From a virus: 41,647 nucleotides of DNA. The DNA lies in the IMG/VR virus record IMGVR_UViG_3300033153_003619, positions 1-41,647 of that record; one strand, given 5' to 3'. The stretch's first letter is position 1. The number at the start of each line of letters is the position of its first letter. The position numbers and the translations under genes were made by a program. The notes beneath the pieces are model-generated. The model ran no database searches, was not told where the DNA came from, and saw only the letters and a list, made by a program, of their open reading frames with translations. Shown here one piece after another: positions 24,777 to 31,841 of the stretch.

Positions 24777-26306
24777 TTATAAGTCTATCTCCTCACCACC
24801 TAGTTCTTCTTCTGGTTCCTCATCATTAGGTCGAGCATCCCCATTTAATACGTGAGAAGCTACCTTAATTTTGTACCTTCTATCTCCATCTTCCTTAAAT
24901 ACCTCACCGACACGTAAACCATCTTGTCGTTTGAAGTTCTTTAAGAAATCGGTAATTTTGTCCGAATTAGTGGGTATCGCAGATCCTTTTATGTTTTCAT
25001 ACTTCTTACGGATAGTAGCAATTGTTAGGATCTCTTTACGCCCTTCTAGGATCTCATCTAAAATGGCCTTTTCCCAACCATAAAGAGAAGAATCTACCAA
25101 CTCATAAAATTTATCGCCTTTAAAAGGTACAAAGGATCCTTGGGATGGTTCCCTATCCAGAATGAAATTACCGAACATGTTGACTATTTTAGAGTTTTCG
25201 TCCTCAGTTTCCAGTATAAGGTCATTTATATCTTTAGGTGACATTATACTCTTTAGGTCTTCAGTAGTGGCAAAATCAGGTACTGAGAACCTCCTGTCGT
25301 CGTGTTCTAGGTACATGTCAGTCGTATCATTGTTAACAATTATAAAAGAGTTGAAAGTTTTAGAAGTACTTACTGCATCAAGACCTTTTCTCTCAATATT
25401 TTGGTACTCATTAACTATACGCTTCAGTTTCTTATGGTTTTCTGGGGTAACTCGTTCTTCATCCATTAAGATGATTCTATTTTCGGCCAGGACAGCATTA
25501 AATCTTGAGGATAAGAAACCTTCATTGGCCGCTGCAAAGTGGGAATGTCCCACAAGTGAACGACAAATGGAGCAAAAGACACCTTTCCCGATGCCTTTGC
25601 CGCCATTCAGTACCAAAAAAGTTTCATTTCTGGATACTAAGGCGTACCTTAGCCAGTCCAAAATATACTCCTTAGACTCTTTTGTAAAGAGGTGATTGAA
25701 AACTTTATCAAAGATCTCTGGGATTTTAGGGGCCTCTGGGGTATTTGTTCTCCAAGGTGGTGAAACATAGGTGTTTATTCTGTGGACCTTAACACCCGAT
25801 TTTTCAACAATGCCCACACTTCTAACGTCATAGGGGTCAAACACTATCTCAGATATAGGTATTCTACCTATTAAACTCTTCTCTTCATTTGAAATAATCT
25901 TTTCCCAGGCCTTATGAGAGAGGTCAGAAACCTTTTTAGTTTTCCTGTCTACCAGGTATATTATTCCTGTAGACCACTCACTTGTTGGGTAGAACTTACG
26001 GAAATACTCCTCGGGGTCCGCTGTATTATCTCCCTCAACGTGTATGGACTCCATTATAACGTTTTGTTTCTTTCTTTGAGTCTTAATAACCGCTAATGTT
26101 AAAACTTCTCTCCAAAACGCTACTTTATCCCTATCTGAGGGGTGTGTTTTATAGTATTCCAGTTCTACGTCACAGACACTTATTAAATTGTTGGTCTCAC
26201 TCCTACTAAACTCTGTAGGTGTAAACACCTTACCATCAAATTTAAAAGACTTACCAACCTTCTCAACACCAAAGTCACAAATACTGTCTGAAATTGCTTC
26301 TAACAT
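24777..26306 (-). CDS. Replicative helicase, D5/DUF5906-like superfamily 3 ATPase
   Basis: A 509-residue protein. The ATPase core has Walker A GGKGIGKG near 235-242, Walker B ILMDEER near 280, and IVNNDTTDMYLEHDDRRFSV near 323-342, the sensor/arginine-finger signature of DUF5906 helicases. The N-terminal 200 residues show no zinc-finger primase motif, so priming may use a host primase or an unseen domain. A winged-helix-like end (DKITDFLKNFKRQDG) precedes the acidic tail EEELGGEEIDL, almost the same as in the single-strand binding protein. It overlaps the preceding small gene by seven bases. Confidence 0.82.
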   Translation of the reverse strand: MLEAISDSICDFGVEKVGKSFKFDGKVFTPTEFSRSETNNLISVCDVELEYYKTHPSDRDKVAFWREVLTLAVIKTQRKKQNVIMESIHVEGDNTADPEEYFRKFYPTSEWSTGIIYLVDRKTKKVSDLSHKAWEKIISNEEKSLIGRIPISEIVFDPYDVRSVGIVEKSGVKVHRINTYVSPPWRTNTPEAPKIPEIFDKVFNHLFTKESKEYILDWLRYALVSRNETFLVLNGGKGIGKGVFCSICRSLVGHSHFAAANEGFLSSRFNAVLAENRIILMDEERVTPENHKKLKRIVNEYQNIERKGLDAVSTSKTFNSFIIVNNDTTDMYLEHDDRRFSVPDFATTEDLKSIMSPKDINDLILETEDENSKIVNMFGNFILDREPSQGSFVPFKGDKFYELVDSSLYGWEKAILDEILEGRKEILTIATIRKKYENIKGSAIPTNSDKITDFLKNFKRQDGLRVGEVFKEDGDRRYKIKVASHVLNGDARPNDEEPEEELGGEEIDL

Positions 26307-26563
26307 TTTTGCTCCCCCAGTTTGTACTCAAACTTAAACCCCTCACTGGTAATGTATAACTGTCGACCTTTTACTTTAAGGGAAACTTTAGTGACTGAAG
26401 TGTTTTTAAGGGCCAATAGGGTTTTCTCTAGTATGTATAGATTGAACTCTTTTCCTTGAATTTTGTAGGTTCTTGTTCTTCTGGTGTAACTAGTCCACTT
26501 CTCTGGACGTTGCTCACAGTACCTAACTAGGCGGTATTGTCGTTTTACAGATCTCTCTGGCAT
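26300..26563 (-). CDS. Small basic protein, first gene of replication operon
   Basis: An 87-residue, very basic protein (RSVKRQYRLVRYCEQRPEKW, then RRTRTYKIQGKEFNLYIL). Strand-helix-strand pattern. No family recognised. ATG 26563 follows AAAGGAG, and it is the first gene after the strong leftward promoter at 26606-26634. The charge suggests nucleic-acid binding. A transcriptional or translational regulator, or a host-takeover protein, is possible. Confidence 0.55.
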   Translation of the reverse strand: MPERSVKRQYRLVRYCEQRPEKWTSYTRRTRTYKIQGKEFNLYILEKTLLALKNTSVTKVSLKVKGRQLYITSEGFKFEYKLGEQKC

Positions 26564-26605
26564 AATGAATCTCCTTTTCGGATACGGTTTAAATGTCTGA
26601 TAGAA

Positions 26606-26634
26606 ACTATAGGGTCGACAGAAAGTATTGTCAA
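26606..26634 (-). promoter_or_regulatory. Strong leftward sigma70 promoter (replication operon)
   Basis: On the minus strand a perfect TTGACA (26629-26634), a 17-base spacer and TATAGT (26606-26611, five of six). Transcription would begin a few tens of bases before the first gene start at 26563. Confidence 0.85.
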
Positions 26635-26841
26635 ATATATATTAATTTAACATGTTTGGCACCCTGCACCGCATTACGCCTATTTACTACTATACCCCTT
26701 ATTATATATTTTTTTGGTTTGAATTATAAGAACTTGAGTAGAGAAAGTCCCGATTTATTGTGTTGTGTTATAAATCTACTGTAATTTTGAGGTGCAAAAG
26801 ATATTAATGTTTTTGAAGTATGAATGTGATTTTCGTTATGT

Positions 26842-26922
26842 GTATTCATATTGATTACAAGATACAGTACTATACTTGATTGTCAACACTATTTATGATT
26901 TAATGTGTAAATATATGAATAC
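26842..26922 (+). promoter_or_regulatory. Rightward promoter flanked by 10-bp inverted repeats
   Basis: TTGATT (26876-26881), 17 bases, TTTAAT (26899-26904) is a plausible promoter for the nuclease and small-terminase genes. It lies between GTATTCATAT (26842-26851) and its exact reverse complement ATATGAATAC (26913-26922). A further TATGAAT is at about 26819. These look like operator half-sites. Confidence 0.5.
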
Positions 26923-26933
26923 TTGGGGTACAA

Positions 26934-27386
26934 ATGGTTTATAAAGCAGATACAGCGTGTAGTAAGAAGGGAAGAGCTGCCAGAAGGAAGGGTAAAAATG
27001 GTGAAAGATTCGTTGCTAACTTCCTAAAGGACAGAGGATTTCCTGCTAGAAGAGGGGTACAGTTTTCTGGTGGTATGGATTCTCCTGATGTTATTTGTGA
27101 ATCATTACCTATTCACTGGGAAGTAAAATGGGTTGAAAAGTTGAATGTTCTTAAGGCCTATGCCCAGGCCAAAGGTGATGCAGGAGATAAAATTCCTGCT
27201 GTAGTACATAAGGTTAATGGTAACTCTGCTAAGGTTACTCTAGACTTTTGGGACTTCGTTGACATATTACAAGTAGCTACTGATAAGGTAGATAAAAAGA
27301 ATAACTATATAGACATAAGGGATAAGTATGTTGGACGAGGACGGGAGAGTACCCTGCGGATGGTCGAGGACTCCGACCTTTTATGA
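26934..27386 (+). CDS. Holliday-junction-resolvase-like nuclease (Hjc type, PD-(D/E)XK)
   Basis: A 150-residue protein with the Hjc-type layout: basic start RRKGKNGERFVANFLKDRG (Glu 24), then SGGMDSPDVI with Asp 52, and WEVKW with Glu 63 and Lys 65, the E-D-ExK site. Length matches phage resolvases, which cut branched DNA before packaging. It has a C-terminal extension ending EDSDLL, one of the shared tails. ATG 26934 follows GGGGTACAA. Its 3' end overlaps the small-terminase gene by 59 bases. Confidence 0.7.
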   Translation: MVYKADTACSKKGRAARRKGKNGERFVANFLKDRGFPARRGVQFSGGMDSPDVICESLPIHWEVKWVEKLNVLKAYAQAKGDAGDKIPAVVHKVNGNSAKVTLDFWDFVDILQVATDKVDKKNNYIDIRDKYVGRGRESTLRMVEDSDLL

Positions 27387-27789
27387 TCCTAAGTATTGTA
27401 AAGCTATAGTACATCACTGCTCAGATGGTAGTAGTATCGTTAGTTTTGCCGTATCCATAGGTATGTCATACAATCAAATGATTAAGTGGTATAAACTATA
27501 CCCTGAGTTTGGAGAAGCTAGAGATGCTGCTAAGGAGGCCCAAATGTGTTATTGGGAAGAACTAGCTAAGGCCCAAGCTACTGGTCAGTCTAGAGGTAAC
27601 GCTGCTAGTTTAATCTTTACTATGAAAAATAGGTTTAAAGAACACTACCGCGATCGTCAAGATATTGAGGTATCGGGAGATCTTAACTTTATTGTCGATA
27701 CTGGGATAGTGCGTCAAAAGATTACTGATGAATCTCCTGACAGTGTAGAGGTTGACTACACTGTAGAAGAATCTTCTGATTTACTATAG
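27328..27789 (+). CDS. Terminase small subunit
   Basis: A 153-residue protein: residues about 18-55 form a helix-turn-helix (KAIVHHCSDGSSIVSFA ... SYNQMIKWYKLYPEF), then EARDAAKEAQMCYWEELAKAQ and SLIFTMKNRFKEHYRDRQ, the usual oligomerisation region of small terminases. It binds the packaging site and regulates the large subunit. ATG 27328 has AAGGG eight bases upstream, inside the resolvase gene. It ends in EESSDLL. It is eight kilobases from the large-subunit gene, an unusual separation. Its stop and the stop of the converging endolysin form the palindrome CTATAG. Confidence 0.72.
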   Translation: MLDEDGRVPCGWSRTPTFYDPKYCKAIVHHCSDGSSIVSFAVSIGMSYNQMIKWYKLYPEFGEARDAAKEAQMCYWEELAKAQATGQSRGNAASLIFTMKNRFKEHYRDRQDIEVSGDLNFIVDTGIVRQKITDESPDSVEVDYTVEESSDLL

Positions 27790-28386
27790 TTTAAAGAAGT
27801 CTTTCCAAAACTGCGCCATAACCTCTGGTTCAATCCATTCTTCATCTCGGTCTATAAAGAAGGTTTCAGATAGTATTGCTACTTTCATTCCTGCTTTTTT
27901 AGCTTTTACTAGATTACGACCACCTCTTTCATTTGGTTTTCTCCAAAGAATACCATTGTCATACCTGGCTTTTCTGTCTGGGAACCTTAACTTAAAAGCA
28001 TCAATCATTAGCCTGGCATATTTCTCAGAGAGAGTATCTCCTTCTAGTACTAGGAATTCAAAACCCCCAACCATTCCATTATAGGCATTTTTATGTGGCT
28101 CTAGGCTTGCGTTACAGCCTTCGTCCCTCAATCTTTTGGCAGCACCATAAACACCTCCACTATCCCTGAACTCCCAAGGTAGATTTACCTCGGGGCACAT
28201 ATTAATACCGTAACCGTACTCATTATATTTTTTGTCTTTAGTATAAGCACCTTTAGAAGTAAATGTGTGAGGATTGATAATCCCCCAAACAGGTACAAAT
28301 TCGTCAATGTCTCCTACTTCTCCGTAACTATCATCATTCTCATAACCTCTAAATTTACTCTTAATCCATCTAAATAATCTTCTCAT
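27784..28386 (-). CDS. Endolysin, N-acetylmuramoyl-L-alanine amidase (Amidase_3-like)
   Basis: A 200-residue protein. GIINPHTFTSKGA near 35-46 matches the first zinc-ligand loop, EPHKNAYNG near 94-102 matches the H-x-N-A ligand motif, FEFLVLEGDTLSEKYARLM is the following strand-helix, and LSETFFIDRDEEW near 172-184 carries the catalytic Glu ('vE.gFi.n..e'). It should cut the peptide from muramic acid in peptidoglycan. The start MRRLFRWIKSKF is basic and amphipathic, without a cleavable signal. It is the last gene of the leftward early block, not in the late lysis region. Confidence 0.7.
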   Translation of the reverse strand: MRRLFRWIKSKFRGYENDDSYGEVGDIDEFVPVWGIINPHTFTSKGAYTKDKKYNEYGYGINMCPEVNLPWEFRDSGGVYGAAKRLRDEGCNASLEPHKNAYNGMVGGFEFLVLEGDTLSEKYARLMIDAFKLRFPDRKARYDNGILWRKPNERGGRNLVKAKKAGMKVAILSETFFIDRDEEWIEPEVMAQFWKDFFKL

Positions 28387-28526
28387 AATTTCTCTCCAGT
28401 TATATTGTGTCTTCTAGTCATAGTTCCAGTTAAATAGTAAGTTGTTCCGTTAACTACAGTAGGCTTAGTCATGTCAGGTGTTATTTTACACCAAGCTTTA
28501 GTAAAGCTATCGTATAACGATTTCAT
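28383..28526 (-). CDS. Small protein of unknown function (47 aa)
   Basis: ATG at 28526 to TGA at 28383-28385. The start overlaps the stop of the upstream gene (ATGA) and the stop overlaps the endolysin start (ATGA). AGGA lies eight bases upstream of the start. The product begins MKSLYDSFTKAWCKIT and ends RRHNITGEKL. No signal peptide or membrane span. Coupling to the endolysin gene is the only functional clue. Confidence 0.6.
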   Translation of the reverse strand: MKSLYDSFTKAWCKITPDMTKPTVVNGTTYYLTGTMTRRHNITGEKL

Positions 28527-28714
28527 CCTCTTAATCCTAATTTCTCTCTTTCAACTAGTGTATTATAATCCCTAGAAAGAGATCCAACATGTTTACCAAA
28601 CTCCATACACCTATCAAGTAGGTTTCTAGCTTCCTTATAGTCTCTCTTCATTTTTTGATTTTCCATGACTTGTTTGGCAAGTTGTTGCTGTAATTGCTTT
28701 ATTTGGTCTTTCAT
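28523..28714 (-). CDS. Small coiled-coil protein
   Basis: A 63-residue protein whose first half is Gln/Lys-rich coiled coil (DQIKQLQQQLAKQVMENQKM) and whose second half is amphipathic. It overlaps both neighbours through ATGA. Function unknown. Confidence 0.55.
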   Translation of the reverse strand: MKDQIKQLQQQLAKQVMENQKMKRDYKEARNLLDRCMEFGKHVGSLSRDYNTLVEREKLGLRG

Positions 28715-28932
28715 AATTCTGTATCCTCAACTAAGTCGTAGTAAACAACCAGTTGTTTTGAAGAATTAATGTCAATTTTGTTTAAACATTTATCCCCCAA
28801 CATAACCATTTTATTTTCTTCAAGGCAATCACTAATCTTTCCCCCCATTTCTGTGATGTCCAAGACATTTGAATCAAAGGCCTGTTTAATGGCCAGTATT
28901 TTATGAATAGTTTTATCTATTTTAGTGTTCAT
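28711..28932 (-). CDS. Small protein of unknown function ending in VEDTEL
   Basis: A 73-residue protein, ATGA-coupled at both ends. No family recognised. It closes in LVEDTEL, the same six residues (VEDTEL) that end the gene immediately upstream, using different codons for Val and Thr. The DNA of this end (GAGGATACAGAATTATGA) also supplies the Shine-Dalgarno of the next gene, which may partly explain the repeat. Confidence 0.55.
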   Translation of the reverse strand: MNTKIDKTIHKILAIKQAFDSNVLDITEMGGKISDCLEENKMVMLGDKCLNKIDINSSKQLVVYYDLVEDTEL

Positions 28933-29129
28933 AATTCCGTATCCTCCACTTCTTCTAAATATTCGTCTATATAACTGTCAAGTCTCTCAATTTCACCTTG
29001 TTTGACCTTAATTACCCTCTCTAATTTGGCTATTAGTATTTCATTAGTGTGGGTAATAGTGGTAAAATCTTTTACTATTTCTTGAAGTATCTTAATTTTG
29101 TTCTCTAAAAACTCTATTTCACTCATCAA
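28929..29129 (-). CDS. Small coiled-coil protein ending in VEDTEL
   Basis: A 66-residue protein, nearly all coiled coil (FLENKIKILQEIVKDF; ILIAKLERVIKVKQGEIERL). It ends in LEEVEDTEL. ATGA overlaps on both sides. It may pair with the next gene product. Function unknown. Confidence 0.55.
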   Translation of the reverse strand: MMSEIEFLENKIKILQEIVKDFTTITHTNEILIAKLERVIKVKQGEIERLDSYIDEYLEEVEDTEL

Positions 29130-29737
29130 TTACTTCCTAGTGGGTGATCTTCTTGCCAATAGTACGTATTAAATACTTTATCCCATGATCCAACGAGGAA
29201 AGTACATATTTTCATAGTTCTTTTAAGGTTAAAGGATTCCATAATCGTCCAGGCCTTAAGTTTACCACTAGTAGTATGGTCATCTGATAGACATGAAAGA
29301 ATACAAGTAAAGCTTAAGAGGGGTAGTACTACCTTATGTCCAGCACTATAAGCTGATACCAGTACGGCCTTAGGTTGCATTAATCGATTAAAATCTATTT
29401 TACCTGTTAAATTGTTGTAGGTGAAAAGATGTTTCCAGAGATATGACCATATCCTAATATTTTCCTGTTTCCATTTACAGTTTAAACAAATTAACGCTAT
29501 TAGCTGGTCATTAGACATGTAGTCTTCTTTTGAGCCATCTTTCCAAGGCCTTTGATTAAATAAACCTTCAGTTTCTGTCTCGCATTTACCCCAATAGGCT
29601 ACTAAACTGAAATAGATATCAGGCCTACAAGTATTTAGTAAATAATACTGTATTGACCAGAGGGGGGAATTTTCTTCTGGAAGCTGTAAATTTTGGTGAA
29701 CATTTAGTAAACCATACTCTGTATCAAAATAACTCAC
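29126..29737 (-). CDS. Protein of unknown function (203 aa, GTG start)
   Basis: A 203-residue protein rich in Trp, Tyr, Cys and His. Conspicuous segments are SAYSAGHKVVLPLLSFTCIL and DDHTTSGKLKAWTIMESF. It begins with GTG at 29737 (MSYFDTEYG) after TAGGAG. No family recognised. The acidic, aromatic N-terminus and lack of signal suggest a cytoplasmic protein. ATGA coupling to the next gene. Confidence 0.6.
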   Translation of the reverse strand: MSYFDTEYGLLNVHQNLQLPEENSPLWSIQYYLLNTCRPDIYFSLVAYWGKCETETEGLFNQRPWKDGSKEDYMSNDQLIALICLNCKWKQENIRIWSYLWKHLFTYNNLTGKIDFNRLMQPKAVLVSAYSAGHKVVLPLLSFTCILSCLSDDHTTSGKLKAWTIMESFNLKRTMKICTFLVGSWDKVFNTYYWQEDHPLGSN

Positions 29738-29752
29738 TTTAACTCCTAGTAG

Positions 29753-29783
29753 TCTCTTTTCTATAAACTAATTTTTACTGGTA
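29753..29783 (-). repeat. 31-bp repeat at gene junction, copy 1
   Basis: The minus-strand sequence TACCAGTAAAAATTAG followed by TTTATAGAAAAGAGA, identical to 30045-30075. It covers the last codons (T-S-K-N-stop) of the upstream gene and the following leader. Degenerate relatives (TTTTACCAG.., TATAGAAAA) lie at about 30520-30530, 30833-30866 and 31128-31142, always at gene junctions. Confidence 0.75.
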
Positions 29784-30025
29784 ACTTCTTCACGCCTATA
29801 TCCTAGCTCTAAATCAATACTGTCTCGCTCATGTAGCAATTGAGGTATTGTCATGTGTGTGTATTCCCCTTTGGCATTATAACTTCCTTCTTTTCTGTAC
29901 CTTCTCATAAGCGCAGTTGTGCAATTAATGCAATGGTTTCTTAGTTTATCCTTCGTGCTGTTATGCTTATGGTATCTGCTTAGTGGTTTATCTTTCCCAC
30001 ACTTGTTACATTCCTTCGTTTTCAT
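29768..30025 (-). CDS. Small zinc-finger protein
   Basis: An 85-residue protein with a four-Cys finger CNKCGKDKPLSRYHKH ... HCINC (Cys 6, 9, then C-x2-C near 32-35), the type found alone in phages or ahead of HNH nucleases. No HNH follows here. It ends in TSKN inside the 31-bp repeat. ATG 30025 follows AAAGGAG. Possible transcription or recombination cofactor. Confidence 0.65.
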   Translation of the reverse strand: MKTKECNKCGKDKPLSRYHKHNSTKDKLRNHCINCTTALMRRYRKEGSYNAKGEYTHMTIPQLLHERDSIDLELGYRREEVTSKN

Positions 30026-30044
30026 CTCAACTCCTTTATAATTA

Positions 30045-30075
30045 TCTCTTTTCTATAAACTAATTTTTACTGGTA
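30045..30075 (-). repeat. 31-bp repeat at gene junction, copy 2
   Basis: Identical to 29753-29783. It covers T-S-K-N-stop of the 30060-30476 gene and the leader of the zinc-finger gene. The two flanking leaders at 30026-30044 and about 30477-30497 also share TATAAAGGAGTTGAGATGA. Confidence 0.75.
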
Positions 30076-30476
30076 GCTTCTGACGTAGTTTTTTCTCTAA
30101 GATACTCAACAACTCTCTGAAGTTTTTCAATAAGTTCCTCGGCCACCTCGACATCATTAAAGCCAAAACCTTTAAAACTTTCATCTTCGCTGTCATCTTT
30201 TATTATAATAGATGGAAACCCTGCACAGTTTTCTAAATCAAAGACACAATGGTCTTTATACAAAAATGTGACAGAGGAATCTAACCGTTTAGTCTCTACT
30301 TCTACATTTTCACAACTAATAGCGGTCGTAGCTTTTATACCTCTAGGTTCTAGAACTGTTTTTGCTAACTTAAGTGCTTCTTCATTGTTATCGTCACCCT
30401 TTATATTATCAGGATGAATAAATCCTACAAACTGGTTTTTCACTTCCCCATATATTCTGTAAATTCCCTTGCTCAT
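30060..30476 (-). CDS. Protein of unknown function (138 aa)
   Basis: A 138-residue acidic protein: a beta-rich first half (GIYRIYGEVKNQFVGFIHPD) and a helical end (VAEELIEKLQRVVEYLREK). ATG 30476 follows AAAGGAG. Ends in ATSKN within the 31-bp repeat. No family recognised. An acidic small early protein could be a host-protein inhibitor or DNA mimic, but this is only a guess. Confidence 0.55.
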   Translation of the reverse strand: MSKGIYRIYGEVKNQFVGFIHPDNIKGDDNNEEALKLAKTVLEPRGIKATTAISCENVEVETKRLDSSVTFLYKDHCVFDLENCAGFPSIIIKDDSEDESFKGFGFNDVEVAEELIEKLQRVVEYLREKTTSEATSKN

Positions 30477-30536
30477 CTCAACTCCTTTATAGTTAACTCA
30501 AATTGAGTAATTAATTATTCTGGTAAAAACGTCATA

Positions 30537-30806
30537 TCAATTTACCTTTGTATCTTTATCGGGGTGATCTGGTCTCATTCCACTTTTTAAAAAATAGCTT
30601 TCATAAGACCTGCCTAAACTAAACTTCTCGTCCCAATAGCTATCCATGATACACTCTGAAAGTGTAACCATTCTACCAATGCCAGCGACGGCATTTCTAT
30701 AAGAACCATTAGTTATCATTTCTGCTATCTCTATTGCTCGCTCTGAAATCTGTGTCCTCGTAAGCGACAATTCTATAGCTTCTTTTTTTAATATTTTCTT
30801 TTGCAT
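30537..30806 (-). CDS. Small protein of unknown function (89 aa)
   Basis: An 89-residue helical protein with a basic N-terminus (MQKKILKKEAIELSLTRTQ). The stretch EIAEMITNGSYRNAVAGIG looks helix-rich. AAGGAG precedes ATG 30806. No family recognised. The leader contains a relative of the 31-bp junction repeat. Confidence 0.5.
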   Translation of the reverse strand: MQKKILKKEAIELSLTRTQISERAIEIAEMITNGSYRNAVAGIGRMVTLSECIMDSYWDEKFSLGRSYESYFLKSGMRPDHPDKDTKVN

Positions 30807-30866
30807 ATTATCTCCTTTTGCTCAGAACATTGTTTTCTATACGTTATTATTCTCTGGTAAAATCTG

Positions 30867-31106
30867 TCATAGGTTTTTTATAATCCCTTCCGCCCAGTCT
30901 ATGGCTTTATTTTTAGCTCTCTTCCATTTCCATTTAGCCAAGCTCGGCATTAAGAATGTAGATAAACTAGGTCCACTAATATACGTACTGCGATTAGCTT
31001 TATGATCGGTCCAATCTATCTCCTCGCTTAACCATAGTTCCGCCTTAAGTGATGTCCTGTAATAGATTAATCTCAACTCGTGCTCTTGAATCTTAATAGT
31101 TTCCAT
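30867..31106 (-). CDS. Small protein of unknown function (79 aa)
   Basis: A 79-residue Trp- and Lys-rich protein (SLAKWKWKRAKNKAIDWAEG). ATG 31106 follows AGGAGG, which lies inside the 3' end of the zinc-ribbon gene, with a 34-base overlap. No family recognised. Confidence 0.5.
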   Translation of the reverse strand: METIKIQEHELRLIYYRTSLKAELWLSEEIDWTDHKANRSTYISGPSLSTFLMPSLAKWKWKRAKNKAIDWAEGIIKNL

Positions 31107-31363
31107 ACTGCCCTCCTAGAAATCTCTTTTCTATAAACAATTTCCATTAAATTCGGTCCATACTTATCTTTAGCTTTTTTCAAGCTAACAAATACCCAAT
31201 CAGGCATCGTATGCTTACCTATCTTATAATGTAATATCATTTTAGCTTGAGCCTTTATTGTTTTCTTTAACAACTTAATTTCTTTGACCATCTCACAACC
31301 TAAGCAATTGCCGTCGCTAGGGTCGTGCAGTAATCCACATTTATCACAATATTCTGTATCCAT
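31073..31363 (-). CDS. Zinc-ribbon protein
   Basis: A 96-residue protein that opens with a four-Cys ribbon (CDKCGLLHDPSDGNCLGCE, Cys 6, 9, 20, 23), followed by a basic helix (EIKLLKKTIKAQAKMILHY) and a helix-turn-helix-like end (EISRRAVWKLLRF). Suggests a nucleic-acid-binding early protein. ATG 31363 follows GAAGGGG at the end of the membrane-peptide gene. Confidence 0.6.
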   Translation of the reverse strand: MDTEYCDKCGLLHDPSDGNCLGCEMVKEIKLLKKTIKAQAKMILHYKIGKHTMPDWVFVSLKKAKDKYGPNLMEIVYRKEISRRAVWKLLRFKSTS

Positions 31364-31364
31364 A

Positions 31365-31454
31365 TCAACCCCTTCTTGTTAAATAATAGGCCACTACTGC
31401 TTGTAGTACAACAAGCAGTAAAACCAATATTAATATTATTATATCCTTATCCAT
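31365..31454 (-). CDS. 29-residue membrane peptide
   Basis: ATG 31454 to TGA 31365-31367. The product is MDKD, then a single hydrophobic span (IIILILVLLLVVLQAVVAYY), then LTRRG. Acidic N-terminus and basic C-terminus. GGA lies nine bases before ATG, and the start overlaps the stop of the next upstream peptide. Too short for standard gene callers. The placement in an unbroken chain of coupled genes supports it. Confidence 0.6.
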   Translation of the reverse strand: MDKDIIILILVLLLVVLQAVVAYYLTRRG

Positions 31455-31521
31455 CTAAGTTCCAAAATAGACTCTTTAATATGTAGAAAAAGATTAATGT
31501 GCCTACAATTAAACTTATCAT
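31447..31521 (-). CDS. 24-residue membrane peptide
   Basis: ATG 31521 to TAA 31447-31449, giving MISLIVGTLIFFYILKSLFW followed by NLDG. The start overlaps the stop of the repressor-like gene (ATGA), with AGGTTGAG upstream. One membrane span fills nearly the whole peptide. Confidence 0.5.
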   Translation of the reverse strand: MISLIVGTLIFFYILKSLFWNLDG

Positions 31522-31826
31522 AATTGCTCAACCTGTTTAAAAAGCTTAAATAAAGCTGTTCTTTGACCTACCTTAAGGTCATTTACATATGACATTAAGG
31601 ATACTTCACCTTCTGATAGTAGGTAAATTAATAGGGCCTCTCTTAATGACGGTGTTTTTTCCATACGTAGATACAGAGCTATTTTAATGTCTTGAACTTC
31701 TAGGAAATTAGCTAGTTTGTCATTAGAGATGTTGTTTTTCTTTAACCAATACCATAATCGAATGTTTTTGATGGTAGGTTTGTATTTATGACGCTCTTTA
31801 AAGGCATCTGATACTAGTTTAGGCAT
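31518..31826 (-). CDS. HTH protein, XRE/Cro-like regulator candidate
   Basis: A 102-residue protein. Residues about 22-70 fit a five-helix Cro/XRE DNA-binding domain: LWYWLKKNNISNDKLANFL, EVQDIKIALYLRMEKTPSL, REALLIYLLSEGEVSL. It is a good candidate to bind one of the dyads near 34.7-35.4 kb. Leader AAAGGACAAACACAATG is shared with the polymerase gene and the gene at 34706. Confidence 0.6.
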   Translation of the reverse strand: MPKLVSDAFKERHKYKPTIKNIRLWYWLKKNNISNDKLANFLEVQDIKIALYLRMEKTPSLREALLIYLLSEGEVSLMSYVNDLKVGQRTALFKLFKQVEQL

Positions 31827-31841
31827 TGTGTTTGTCCTTTG

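Larger units (their letters stand above)
26564..26933. promoter_or_regulatory. Divergent control region between replication operon and nuclease/small-terminase island
   Basis: A 370-base non-coding, AT-rich stretch. It holds the leftward promoter (26606-26634), a likely rightward promoter (26876-26904) and several TATGAAT/ATTCATA half-sites. I see no convincing gene in it. A 63-codon open frame at 26593-26784 lacks a Shine-Dalgarno site and overlaps the leftward promoter. Confidence 0.7.

Noticed and set aside
26593-26784. A rightward 63-codon frame in the divergent region
   Set aside because: It overlaps the strong leftward promoter and lacks a ribosome site.
28711-29129. VEDTEL repeat as proof by itself of a functional tail
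   Set aside because: The same DNA (GAGGATAC.GAATTATGA) carries the next gene's Shine-Dalgarno and start, so this pair alone could reflect RBS constraint. The wider claim rests on the other proteins.
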